Assembly: GCF_947495725.1 (NCBI RefSeq)
Contig: NZ_CANLZZ010000003.1
Location: 176,341 to 240,340, forward strand
Direction of reading: 5' to 3'
Source of the DNA: an uncultured Lutibacter sp.
GTDB taxonomy: Bacteria; Bacteroidota; Bacteroidia; Flavobacteriales; Flavobacteriaceae
Length of the DNA stretch: 64,000 nucleotides
The position numbers and the translations under genes are program-made. Of this stretch, positions 16,927 to 25,187 are shown in pieces. The notes beneath the pieces were generated by a model that worked only from the letters and a program-made list of their open reading frames with translations, made no database searches and was not told where the DNA came from. The first letter of the stretch is position 1, and the number at the start of each line of letters is the position of its first letter.

Positions 16927-17526
16927 ATGAATTTACCATTACTTAAAGAATCAATTGAAGGTATTGATATCTATTTATTGGATCAAATTTTAAAATCAAG
17001 GTACCAAACAAATGAAAAAATTTTAGATGTTGGATGCGGAACAGGGAGAAATTTAAAATGGTTTTACCTTAATAACTATAAAATTTATGGAATAGATTTA
17101 AATAGTGAATATATTGAATTTTGTAAAAATAGGTATCCCAAACGCAAGGATTATTTTAAACAAGCATTAGTAAATTCAATTCCATATTTGGATAATAGTT
17201 TTAAACATATTGTATGCAATGCAGTTTTGCATTTTGCTAAAGATTTAACAGAGTATTTGAAAATGTTTTATGAAATGCTTCGAATATTAGAACCTGGTGG
17301 TAGTTTATTTATTAGAATGGCTTCGGAATTTGGAATTGAACATATGATTAAACATTTAGGAGATGGAAATTATTTGCTACCAGATAATTCAACACGATTT
17401 TTATTAACCTCAGAATTATTGACAGAATTAAAGAACAACAATAATATTATATTTTTGGAAGATGTTAAAACAACAATTGTTGAAAACAAGAGAAGTATGA
17501 CTACAATAGTGTTGCAGAAAAAATAA
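16927..17526 (+). CDS. Class I SAM-dependent methyltransferase
   Basis: This 199-residue protein has the Rossmann-type methyltransferase fold. Motif I is ILDVGCGTGRN, followed by YGIDLNSEYIEFC (the ribose-binding acidic residue), then IVCNAVLHFA and the post-motif LEPGGSLFIRM. It belongs to the broad Methyltransf_11 group; the substrate is unknown. It stands alone, divergent from the efflux gene, with a long non-coding stretch behind it. Confidence 0.88.
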   Translation: MNLPLLKESIEGIDIYLLDQILKSRYQTNEKILDVGCGTGRNLKWFYLNNYKIYGIDLNSEYIEFCKNRYPKRKDYFKQALVNSIPYLDNSFKHIVCNAVLHFAKDLTEYLKMFYEMLRILEPGGSLFIRMASEFGIEHMIKHLGDGNYLLPDNSTRFLLTSELLTELKNNNNIIFLEDVKTTIVENKRSMTTIVLQKK

Positions 17527-17752
17527 AGTGTAGAAGTGGTTTTAAAATACTCTATTTAACATAATATAAATTATAGTACAAATGTATTGTTTAGTTAATA
17601 AGAGTGGTTTATCCATTTGATAGCTATAATGTAGTATTATGTAAAATATCCCAGAAGCATTCGTTTACATAAGAATAATTGGAACTTGGGTCATTAAACT
17701 ATTAAGCGGTTTGCTTCGCAGCGTTTATAAAACATTTGTATCTATAATTAGC

Positions 17753-17767
17753 CGTTATGTAAAATAG
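17753..17767 (-). repeat. Core repeat TTACATAACG-type copy A
   Basis: Plus strand CGTTATGTAAAATAG; on the minus strand it reads TTTTACATAACG. The ten bases TTACATAACG recur in inverted orientation at 24394-24403, and the wider context (a following AATTATA/ACATTATA and ATACA) is alike at both places. The two copies bracket the MRJP operon. Confidence 0.45.
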
Positions 17768-18099
17768 CCGCTACCAAGCGTTCGATTGTTTTATAAAATC
17801 AAATTGCTCTGCAATTTATTTTACACACAATTATCCACCGCTTGCCAACGCCAAAATAAAAGCTAACCTTTTTGCTCTTATTAAAAATCGCGTATTCGAT
17901 AAAATGTACGTAATAAAAAATTTTAGACGATTCTCGTGGATTGCCACAAGAGCATAAATTTTAAGAAATCGACTTTTTAGGAGATTCACGAACACATTTG
18001 AAGTTTCTGCAAATAATTAAATATGTGAGTAAAAATAAAATTCTATGCACTTGTTATATGTAGAACTTCAATTAATCTTTTTTTTAATTCTTTCATTAT

Positions 18100-18119
18100 C
18101 TTTTGTCTTGAAACAAAAG
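18100..18119. repeat. Short palindrome CTTTTGT-N6-ACAAAAG
   Basis: Seven-base perfect arms around a 6-base loop. The palindrome and the following AAACAAAAATTCAAGGCTGC resemble an extragenic repeat I recall from several Bacteroidetes genomes; copy number here cannot be tested. Confidence 0.35.
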
Positions 18120-18332
18120 AAACAAAAATTCAAGGCTGCATAAACTTTTGGAAACAATTTACGGCTTATTCGCTATATTTTAGGAAACATTGTAACTAGT
18201 TAACAGCGCTTAGAAATACCTTGTATAATTGAAACTGTTAAGAAACCGTATTACTAAACACCTAATATATGCACGCTCACTTCACCTTATTGTTTTACCA
18301 AAATTTTATGAGGCCGAGTTAAAATCGAGTTT

Positions 18333-18345
18333 CTATTTTACATAA
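18333..18345 (+). repeat. Inverted core repeat CTATTTTACATAA
   Basis: Exact inverted match to TTATGTAAAATAG at 17755-17767, placed right against the stop codon of the MRJP gene. The pair encloses 565 bases. Confidence 0.5.
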
Positions 18346-19452
18346 TTATCTAAAAGAAACTCCTTTTACCAATGGCTTAAATCTGAAAGTGTAAAACGGT
18401 TTTGTTGACTGATCTTTACCATTATTAAAAACTGCACCTTTGTTTACTTGTGCTGCAGAAACATACATATAACCATCTACATGGTTGTAACTTACACCAT
18501 CTGGCCATACCATGTTTTTATCTTTAGTCATGGTTTTTACACTTCTATCTTTTGCCAAAACTACAGCTACGCTTTTAGTCTCTAAAGCAGTGAGATAAAG
18601 GTTTCCTGCTGTATCAATGCTCATTCCGCCATTGTTTGGTTTTTCTGAATAGGTTTCAATTTTGCCATCTAATTCTGTTTCAGTAAAACTTTCATTTACT
18701 AAATCTAAAGTCTTAATTCTGTAGATTTTTGTTCCATTCAATGGTCCATAATAAATGTATTCAAAATCTTTATCTGTTGTAATTCCGTCGTTTCCAACTA
18801 ACAGATCATTTCCGTTAACAGCTAAATGTTTTCCATTTATAACAGTTGGTGTGTTTTCTGGAATTGTTGTTCGAGTTCCTTCTAATATACGACGTGTTTT
18901 ACCTGTTTTCATATCCACAATAATGAAAGCCCCTTTACTGCCATCTCCTCCATTTCCAATGCCTTCATCTGCAATAATGAAAAACCCATGTTTAGTATCA
19001 ACAACCATATCATTTGGCTGTGATTCTTTTGGAACTGAAGATTTTGGCAAGTAATATATACGCTCTAATTGGTTAGTTTTAGTGTTCCAACCCACAATTT
19101 TTGGTGTTACATTATCACGTTGTGCCATATCTAACATCCATACAATGCCATTTTTATCATTTCTTATTCCGAGGACATTACTTAAAAAATTATCGTCTGT
19201 GTCTCTTGGTGTATTCCATGCTTTATTAGGAAACGGGTTGCTTTCCTTGGTTTTAGCATCCATAATCATTACTCTGTTATCTGGCGCAAAAAAAGGATGA
19301 TGACTATACACTAAATCTCCGGAGTTTGTAAATGTAATATTACCAACTGCCTGATCTGTAGTTGCAAAAACTTCAGAATCTGTTATTGCTGTTTGTCCAT
19401 GTGTTACCATAACTGTTATTATTAGACTTAAAGTGATTATATGTTTTTTCAT
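18346..19452 (-). CDS. Secreted MRJP/Yellow-family beta-propeller protein
   Basis: This 368-residue protein has a signal peptide (cleavage after about residue 19, THGQ) and a mature domain of the major royal jelly protein family (PF03022), seen in TFTNSGDLVYSHHPFF, VWMLDMAQ, PNDMVVDT and YYGPLNGTKIYRI with NNGGMSID. Bacterial members are six-bladed propellers of unknown activity, sometimes compared with gluconolactonases. It is the last gene of a six-gene minus-strand operon that also starts with an MRJP lipoprotein. Only 1 base separates it from the cupin gene. Confidence 0.85.
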   Translation of the reverse strand: MKKHIITLSLIITVMVTHGQTAITDSEVFATTDQAVGNITFTNSGDLVYSHHPFFAPDNRVMIMDAKTKESNPFPNKAWNTPRDTDDNFLSNVLGIRNDKNGIVWMLDMAQRDNVTPKIVGWNTKTNQLERIYYLPKSSVPKESQPNDMVVDTKHGFFIIADEGIGNGGDGSKGAFIIVDMKTGKTRRILEGTRTTIPENTPTVINGKHLAVNGNDLLVGNDGITTDKDFEYIYYGPLNGTKIYRIKTLDLVNESFTETELDGKIETYSEKPNNGGMSIDTAGNLYLTALETKSVAVVLAKDRSVKTMTKDKNMVWPDGVSYNHVDGYMYVSAAQVNKGAVFNNGKDQSTKPFYTFRFKPLVKGVSFR

Positions 19453-19453
19453 T

Positions 19454-19924
19454 TTACTTGCTTTTTTTTAAATAATCTGGTAATTCTTTAGTTAACCAAT
19501 CTTGACGAACAGGAACATGTACATCTAAATCAACCGTTTTTTCTAAAGCCCAAAATTCATGTGGTACATTCTCAGGGAACACGATAACTTCTCCTGCCCC
19601 AACTTCTACAAATTGTTCTTTACCATCGATAATAGTCTTGATTTTAACCTTGCCAGACATGATGTAGGTAATTTGTTCATTTGGGTGTTTATGCCACGGA
19701 ATATGGGATCCTTTCTCTAAATTAAAAATGGTCATTTGTCCTTTTTTTCCATGAAACCATTTACGTTTAATTCCTTTACCAATAGTTTCAGATTGCATAT
19801 CGTCAAAATTGAAATGTTGGATTTTTGATGTTGCTACAGAATCTATAGTTGTTACCTGTGCTTTTGTGTTATTTATAAAAAATAACACAAAGCTTAACGC
19901 TAGGACTAGTCTTTGAATACTCAT
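19454..19924 (-). CDS. Secreted cupin-domain protein
   Basis: This 156-residue protein has a signal peptide (ending NTKAQ at about residue 23) and a single cupin barrel. The metal-binding motifs are clear: HIPWHKHPNEQITYIMSG (motif 1, His-His-Glu) and PENVPHEFWA (motif 2, His). It is therefore probably a periplasmic metal-binding enzyme or ligand-binding protein. Second last gene in the MRJP operon, so it may act on the same unknown compound. Confidence 0.87.
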   Translation of the reverse strand: MSIQRLVLALSFVLFFINNTKAQVTTIDSVATSKIQHFNFDDMQSETIGKGIKRKWFHGKKGQMTIFNLEKGSHIPWHKHPNEQITYIMSGKVKIKTIIDGKEQFVEVGAGEVIVFPENVPHEFWALEKTVDLDVHVPVRQDWLTKELPDYLKKSK

Positions 19925-19942
19925 TTTATATACTTATTTTGA

Positions 19943-20956
19943 TTAAAATAAAATAACTGTTTTTCCAATAGATTTACTTGATTCTTGTACTTCATGTGCC
20001 TTCTTTAAATTCGCTACTGTAAACCCTTCAAGTGTGGTTGTTAAAGTTGATTTTAAAGTGCCATTGTCTAATAAGTCTGCAACATGATTTAAAATTTCGT
20101 GTTGTCTATCCATATCTTCTGTGTTAAACATAGAGCGTGTGTACATTAATTCCCAAGAAAAAGTAACACTCTTAGATTTCATAATGTTTAAATTTAACGG
20201 CTTACTACTTTCTGTAATTGAAACAATATGTCCTTGTGGTTTTATAATTTCTGCAGCTGTTTCCCAATAGCCTTCTAAGTCCACAAAATCCAAAATATAG
20301 TTCACTTGAGAATGCCCGATTTTTTCTAATTCTTCTTTTAAGTTGTGATGATTTACCACAAAATCAGCGCCTAAATCTTTACACCAAGCAATTGAATCTG
20401 GTCTTGAAGCTGTGGCAATTACGGTTAAATTTCCTAGTTTTTTAGCCAATTGAATAGCAATAGAACCAACTCCGCCAGCACCTGCTAAAACTAAAACAGT
20501 TTTGCCTTGGTCTTTTTTTGGATTAATTTTAATTCTATCAAATATTGCTTCATAAGCAGTTAAACTTGTTAAAGGCATTGCTGCAGCTTCGGCAATTGTT
20601 AGGTTTTTTGGTTTACGACCTACAATACGCTCGTCGACTAATTGAAATTCAGCATTACTACCGCTTCTGGTAATATCTCCAGCATAAAATACTTCGTCAC
20701 CCACTTTAAATTTGGATGTTTGGTCTCCAACAGCTTCCACTATTCCTACAGCATCCCACCCAATAACTTTTGGTGTTTCTAAAACTGCATCTTTTGCAGC
20801 AGATTCTCTAATTTTAAAATCTACTGGATTTACAGAGTTTGCTTGAACTTTAACTAAAATGTCAAATCCTGTTGGACTTGGTTTTTCTGTTTCAAATAAA
20901 ATGAAACTATTTTCTTCTTGTATTGGTAATGATTGTTTAAATCCTATTGCTTTCAT
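19943..20956 (-). CDS. Zinc-free medium-chain NADPH:quinone reductase-type oxidoreductase
   Basis: This 337-residue cytoplasmic enzyme is an MDR-family reductase. The N-terminal GroES-like domain (NSVNPVDFKIRES, KVIGWDAVGIVEAVG) lacks the catalytic zinc cysteines, as in quinone reductases. The Rossmann domain carries VLVLAGAGGVGSIAIQLAK, the NADPH-binding motif. It resembles the zinc-binding dehydrogenase ZADH group common in bacteria. Its place in the MRJP operon suggests reduction of a quinone or enone; this is inference. Confidence 0.9.
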   Translation of the reverse strand: MKAIGFKQSLPIQEENSFILFETEKPSPTGFDILVKVQANSVNPVDFKIRESAAKDAVLETPKVIGWDAVGIVEAVGDQTSKFKVGDEVFYAGDITRSGSNAEFQLVDERIVGRKPKNLTIAEAAAMPLTSLTAYEAIFDRIKINPKKDQGKTVLVLAGAGGVGSIAIQLAKKLGNLTVIATASRPDSIAWCKDLGADFVVNHHNLKEELEKIGHSQVNYILDFVDLEGYWETAAEIIKPQGHIVSITESSKPLNLNIMKSKSVTFSWELMYTRSMFNTEDMDRQHEILNHVADLLDNGTLKSTLTTTLEGFTVANLKKAHEVQESSKSIGKTVILF

Positions 20957-20974
20957 TATATGTTTTTTTTTAAA

Positions 20975-21760
20975 TTATCTATTTTGTTCTAACCAAGTTT
21001 TGGTTACTTTATCTATGTCCATACCTTCAACGCTTACTTTATAATCCAATTCAGCGATAACATCATTGCCAAAACGAAGGCTGTCTAAAACTTTTAATTG
21101 CTCTGAAGAGAATAAATCTTTTTTATCATCTCTAATTAATAAAACAGCTTCGTCCACAACTCCTAATAAACCTTTTGGGTCTTTAAGTTCTCTGATTTTG
21201 TGTTTATAATGTAAAAATTGTGGATTCCATAAAGGCACAACAATCCACTCTTTATTAGCAACGGCGTTTTCAAAAGCACTGAAACAATCTTCTTCTGTTC
21301 CCTTATGAAAAGAGTATCCAGCTTCACCTAAATTGTAATCGGTAATCATTTGAGCTGAAAAACGACTTATACCAGCTCCAGGATTAATACCTTGAATTCT
21401 ACGATTCATTTTTGCTAATACTTCTGGTTTTAATAAATCTGAAACTTCACTTACATCTTCTTCAGAAACAAATTCTGGAACTCCCCATAAGGCATAAGGC
21501 TTGTAATGAAGTCCTAAATTTGTAAGTGGAACCGTTTTTTGAACTTCTGCTCTGTATCCACCATGACTGGAAGGCAACCAAGCAGATGTTAAAAGGTCTG
21601 TCTTTCCTTCCTTTAAGTTTTGGAAGTTTTTTTCGTGGTGCTCATAAATACGATTTACTTCAAAACCCATATCAATAAGCACGTTTGCTACTAATGAAGC
21701 CGCTATTCTATGAAAAGATAAATTAGTTACGCCAATAGTTATTTTTTTATTTGATATCAT
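20975..21760 (-). CDS. OpuAC-like glycine betaine-type binding protein without export signal
   Basis: This 261-residue protein matches the substrate-binding domain of glycine betaine/proline transporters (KITIGVTNLSFHRIAASLVANV, SAWLPSSHGGYR, GINPGAGISRFSAQMI, EWIVVPLWNPQFLHYK). Several aromatic residues suited to a cation cage are present. Oddly it begins with MISNKKITIG and has no signal peptide or lipobox, and no permease or ATPase gene lies nearby. It may therefore be a cytoplasmic ligand-binding protein or sensor. It sits in mid-operon, 18 bases before the reductase gene. Confidence 0.85.
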   Translation of the reverse strand: MISNKKITIGVTNLSFHRIAASLVANVLIDMGFEVNRIYEHHEKNFQNLKEGKTDLLTSAWLPSSHGGYRAEVQKTVPLTNLGLHYKPYALWGVPEFVSEEDVSEVSDLLKPEVLAKMNRRIQGINPGAGISRFSAQMITDYNLGEAGYSFHKGTEEDCFSAFENAVANKEWIVVPLWNPQFLHYKHKIRELKDPKGLLGVVDEAVLLIRDDKKDLFSSEQLKVLDSLRFGNDVIAELDYKVSVEGMDIDKVTKTWLEQNR

Positions 21761-21816
21761 GATATTTAGTGATGAAAGTAAAAGCGTATTCTATAATGAA
21801 TACGCTCATACAGCTA

Positions 21817-22107
21817 TTAACCAATTACGGTCATTTGGTTTACTACGAATTCTTCAACAGCACCTTCAGTCGCTTTTATGTAATCGGCTAAATGTTGATT
21901 ATTCATGTGTTCTTGCCAGAGTTCCTTGCTTACCCAATTTTCATGGAATAAAAACAAATTTGGATTTTCGTTATCTTGATGTAAATCATAGTTGACACAT
22001 CCTTTTTCCGCTCTTGTAATTGGAATTAATTTTAATAATTCTGCTTTTACAAATTCTCTTTTTTCTTCTTTAGCTATTATTCTTGCTACAATTGTTAACT
22101 TGCTCAT
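21817..22107 (-). CDS. Antibiotic biosynthesis monooxygenase (ABM) domain protein
   Basis: This 96-residue protein is a single ABM-type ferredoxin-like domain (LTIVARIIAKEEKREFVKAE, RAEKGCVNYDLHQDNENPN, FHENWVSKELWQEHMNNQHL), close to quinol monooxygenases such as YgiN. These work as dimers without cofactors on quinols or polyketide-like phenols. Its start overlaps the preceding MRJP lipoprotein stop by one base. Together with the quinone reductase it points to aromatic or quinone chemistry in this operon. Confidence 0.88.
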   Translation of the reverse strand: MSKLTIVARIIAKEEKREFVKAELLKLIPITRAEKGCVNYDLHQDNENPNLFLFHENWVSKELWQEHMNNQHLADYIKATEGAVEEFVVNQMTVIG

Positions 22108-23174
22108 TATCTTTGTTTTAAAAGTTTTGTTTTTACAACTAAATAAGGTCCAGTACTCACGTCTTCGCCATTATTTAAAGCTGCTGTTCTATTTAACTGA
22201 TCTATTGTTCCGTAAACATACCCATCGTTTGCAACGTATAATCCATCTGGCCATGATTGACCTTCTGGTAAGGTTGCTAAGGTTTTAAAACCATCATTTT
22301 TATTGTAAACACCTATTTCAGTTTTTTCGATGGTTGTTACATATACGTTTTCGTTTGCATCTACTTCAATACCATCGCTAAAAGACTTGTCTCCAAATTT
22401 TTCTATTCCGTTTGTTAATGTTTCCTCATCAACAAAACTACTTGCAGCAACTCTATAAATAGTTCTTCCATTTAAAGCTCCGAAATACACATAATTAAAA
22501 TTAGGGTCTACCGCAATCGGGTTTAAAGCAAATCCACCTTCAGTTTCTGGCATCATTGATGGATGGTTTTGTGCCATTCTTTTAGCTTCGCCATTTTCAG
22601 TGTTTATAACAATAAAAGCAGGTTCTGGTGCGCTTTTTAAATCGCCTTGAGTCATATCAGCAATGATAACTCGATTGTGTTTTTCATCAATAATAAAATC
22701 TTGTAAAAAACTAGCTGGCTTTACCACAGCTTCTGGAATGGCAATGGTTTTTACTAATTTTTCATTTTTAGTATCCCAAACCACAAATTGTTTAGTTCCC
22801 ATATCTAACAACCAAAGATTGTCTTTGCTATCTGCTCTAATTCCTATAACTGCTTTTAGATTTGAGTTCTCTCCAGTTGAATATTCAGCATTAGGATAGG
22901 CAACATTTTTCCCATCTTTATTTATTTCAAAAACTTTAGTTGTTGGTGAAACCAATGGATTCATGGTAACAAATATTCTTCCGTTTGTTGTAACAGCTAA
23001 ATTTCCAGGTCTAATGTCATGACTAGAAAATACTGTTTCGGCAGTTTTTATTTCATAATTAGTTTTTTCTGTTTGGGTTGCTGATTCTTCAGATTGAACA
23101 TTCTTTTTATCGTTTGGAGATTTACACATTATCAATACAGAAGATAAAAATGTTAATACTATTAATTTTTTCAT
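22107..23174 (-). CDS. MRJP/Yellow-family lipoprotein
   Basis: This 355-residue protein is the first gene of the operon. It has a lipoprotein signal ending LIMC (Cys17) and an MRJP-family propeller (RPGNLAVTTNGRIFVTMN, LWLLDMGTKQFVVWD, FGALNGRTIYRVAASSF, SFSDGIEVDANENVYV), homologous to the secreted protein encoded at the far end of the same operon. Two different forms, one anchored and one soluble, in one operon suggest a shared periplasmic substrate. The divergent AraC regulator lies 180 bases away. Confidence 0.85.
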   Translation of the reverse strand: MKKLIVLTFLSSVLIMCKSPNDKKNVQSEESATQTEKTNYEIKTAETVFSSHDIRPGNLAVTTNGRIFVTMNPLVSPTTKVFEINKDGKNVAYPNAEYSTGENSNLKAVIGIRADSKDNLWLLDMGTKQFVVWDTKNEKLVKTIAIPEAVVKPASFLQDFIIDEKHNRVIIADMTQGDLKSAPEPAFIVINTENGEAKRMAQNHPSMMPETEGGFALNPIAVDPNFNYVYFGALNGRTIYRVAASSFVDEETLTNGIEKFGDKSFSDGIEVDANENVYVTTIEKTEIGVYNKNDGFKTLATLPEGQSWPDGLYVANDGYVYGTIDQLNRTAALNNGEDVSTGPYLVVKTKLLKQR

Positions 23175-23303
23175 TGTTTCTATTTTTAAAGTTTAATATT
23201 TTTTTCGTTTTTAATTACACTGCAAATTTACAGGAAACATCAAGTAATTTGTTTGTACAAAAAATGGGTATTTATGTATTTTTAAAGGTTTTTAGCAGGT
23301 CCA

Positions 23304-23336
23304 TTGATTTAAATAATAATATTTTACATAAATTTG
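23304..23336 (+). promoter_or_regulatory. Promoter TTG-N22-TAAATTTG of the AraC gene
   Basis: TTG at 23304-23306 and TAAATTTG at 23329-23336, spacer 22 bases. The -7 box overlaps the first codons of the longest open frame (from 23334), so translation should start at ATG 23355. Confidence 0.6.
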
Positions 23337-23354
23337 TATAAAAAACAGATAGAT

Positions 23355-24239
23355 ATGGAAGTTTTAGAAGCATATAAACCTTTTGAAATACAAGAATTGG
23401 AATTATCAAAATGGATACCCAGAGCTGTTAAAAACAATTTTTTTGAATTGGTTTTAGTAAAACAAGGCAGCGGAACTCAATGTATTAATTACAATGATTA
23501 TAAATATAGTTCGGGTAGTATGTTTTTACTTCCACCTTTAAAATGTCATAAGTTTGATATTGAAACGCCTTCAAAATTTGTGTTTTTAAAATTTACCGAT
23601 TCATTTTTTAAGGGGAACAACAGAGTATCAATTGATAGAGACGAGTGGTTTAAAGAAGCTGCTTATATTCTTTCTAATTACAATCAGTTACCAGGAGATA
23701 TTATTAAAAGTGAAGTCGATAGACAATACTTGGAAAGTCTGATTAACATGATTTTACAAGAATCTAGAAACTATAGTAAAGAGTCCATTTCTCTAATAAG
23801 AAGTTTAATGACCAGTATTTTAGAAATATTGATTAGAAATATTAAAAAAGGAGATATTTATGAAGTCGCAGAAAATAATACTGATGATAGGATAACTAAA
23901 ATGCTAACCTATATTAATGAGCATATTGATCAAACAAACTTGCTTAAGGTCGAAAATTTAGCTGAAGTATTTTTAATGTCTCCAACTTATGTTAGTGAGT
24001 TTTTTAAGAAACAAGTTAGAATGCCATTAAGAGAATATATTATAAAGGCAAAGTTGAAACTTGTTGAAATTCGTTTATTAAATTCTGATTATAATTTAAG
24101 TGAAATAGCTGATGATTTGGGCTTTACAGATGTTAGCCACCTTTCAAGAACATTTAAAAAGTATGTTGGTGTTTCTATTCGTGAGTTTAAAAATAATGGT
24201 GAGTACATGCTTTTAAAACGTAGTGTTTGTGCTAGCTAG
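23355..24239 (+). CDS. AraC family transcriptional regulator
   Basis: From ATG 23355 this is a 294-residue regulator (MEVLEAYKPFEIQ). The N-terminal part is a cupin-like sensing domain (FFELVLVKQGSGTQCINYN, LLPPLKCHKFDIE). The C-terminal third holds the two AraC helix-turn-helix motifs (LLKVENLAEVFLMSPTYVSE and YNLSEIADDLGFTDVSHLSR). It is divergent from the MRJP/reductase operon and is its likely activator. The upstream frame start at 23334 is rejected because it lies in the promoter. Confidence 0.92.
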   Translation: MEVLEAYKPFEIQELELSKWIPRAVKNNFFELVLVKQGSGTQCINYNDYKYSSGSMFLLPPLKCHKFDIETPSKFVFLKFTDSFFKGNNRVSIDRDEWFKEAAYILSNYNQLPGDIIKSEVDRQYLESLINMILQESRNYSKESISLIRSLMTSILEILIRNIKKGDIYEVAENNTDDRITKMLTYINEHIDQTNLLKVENLAEVFLMSPTYVSEFFKKQVRMPLREYIIKAKLKLVEIRLLNSDYNLSEIADDLGFTDVSHLSRTFKKYVGVSIREFKNNGEYMLLKRSVCAS

Positions 24240-24388
24240 ATAAATTATTAAAACATTCCATTTCACACACATTATGCTTCCCTCCTACGTCGTCGCATAA
24301 AAAGTGTTCCATTAACATTGAAGAAGAAACTTTTGAGAATAAATTTTTTTAAGAAACTGAAGTAACAACTTTCGCTTTTAAGCAAAGC
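24240..24388. other. 149-base junction sequence at the island edge
   Basis: Non-coding. It contains CCTCCTACGTCGTCGCA, unusually GC-rich for this window, and leads into the repeat core TTACATAACG at 24394. It reads as junction sequence between the MRJP island and the broken TolC gene. Confidence 0.35.
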
Positions 24389-24892
24389 TCAAGTTACATA
24401 ACGCAGAACATTATAATACATTTTATATTGTTGGTTTAGCCAGTGGCTGAAGCAATAATTAAGAATGATGGCGCGCTGGAGAATTTGATACATATAGTTT
24501 TTAATATGTATAAGCATCTCGTTACTATTTAAAAATCCAAACTTGGAATCATAAATCATTCTAGTTTTAACATCGCGTTTAAATCCAACATTTGTACTAT
24601 TAATTTGGTCCGTTACATAATCACTAGTAATTGGATCGATAGTGTTTCCGCTTGAAAAACTTTGAGAAGCGCTACCAAATAAATTTGGCAACCTGGACGA
24701 TTTAGCTTTATTATAATCTACTTCTAAAATGCTTTTATTTAATGCCGCATCTTTTATTGTAATATTATTTTCTAAAGCATAATTAATACAATCTTCTAAA
24801 GACCAAACTTCTGGATATGAATTACTTAAAGATCCTTGTGCAAAGGAAATTTGAATAATTAATAAATTTACTATAATAAGATAATATTTCAT
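24389..24892 (-). pseudogene. Truncated TolC/OEP family outer-membrane protein, chimeric end
   Basis: The first 102 residues are a good TolC-type start: signal peptide ending ISFAQ, then WSLEDCINYALENNITIKDA and SSRLPNLFGSASQSFSSGNT, ending DQINSTNVG. A full protein would run to about 440-480 residues with a barrel and periplasmic helices. Here the family match stops abruptly near 24583 and the frame continues for about 65 unrelated residues (from FKRDVKTRM) to a stop. The gene is therefore broken by a deletion or insertion at that point. No MFP or RND partner genes remain nearby. Confidence 0.75.
24394..24403 (+). repeat. Core repeat TTACATAACG copy B
   Basis: Inverted partner of the core at 17753-17762, about 6.6 kb away, with similar bases on the outer side. 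Possible boundary of the acquired segment. Ten bases is short, so the match alone is modest evidence. Confidence 0.4.
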
Positions 24893-25187
24893 TTTTTTTG
24901 AGTGTTTTTAATTTAACACTTCAAAGGTGAAACTATCTGCATTTATAATAAAAGGTAATAGACGTTTTGGGATATTTACTATATAAAAAGTCCTTTTTAA
25001 TAGATGAAAATTTTTGGCTTGAGTAGAATTATTATCAAAATTTCCTGTTATACTTAATAATTTATTACCATTAATTCTCAAACTTAATACCCTCCAGAAT
25101 ATTACTATATCAATTCTTAATTTCCAAATCCAATCAAAATCAACTATCTTTCATACTCTCTAAAATCATATAAAAATATTCTACAAA
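24893..25187. other. 295-base intergenic region
   Basis: AT-rich DNA upstream of both the broken TolC gene and the Tat-exported protein. I see no reading frame, clear promoter box or hairpin. It may retain the old promoter of the TolC gene. Confidence 0.3.

Larger units (their letters stand above)
17527..18345. other. 820-base non-coding stretch with repeated cores
   Basis: No convincing gene. The sequence is visibly richer in G and C than its surroundings and holds several related short repeats: TTATGTAAAATA at 17639-17650 and 17756-17767 in direct orientation, CTATTTTACATAA at 18333-18345 inverted, GTTATATGTAG at 18053-18063, and a hairpin CTTTTGT/ACAAAAG at 18100-18119 followed by sequence of a type I have seen repeated in other flavobacterial genomes. 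It looks like recombination debris or a cassette-type boundary rather than a decayed coding region. No integrase or transposase is present. Confidence 0.5.

Noticed and set aside
17527..18345. Integron cassette array
   Set aside because: The cores do not match the attC consensus (GTTRRRY/RYYYAAC) closely and there is no integrase; kept only as a possible recombination boundary.
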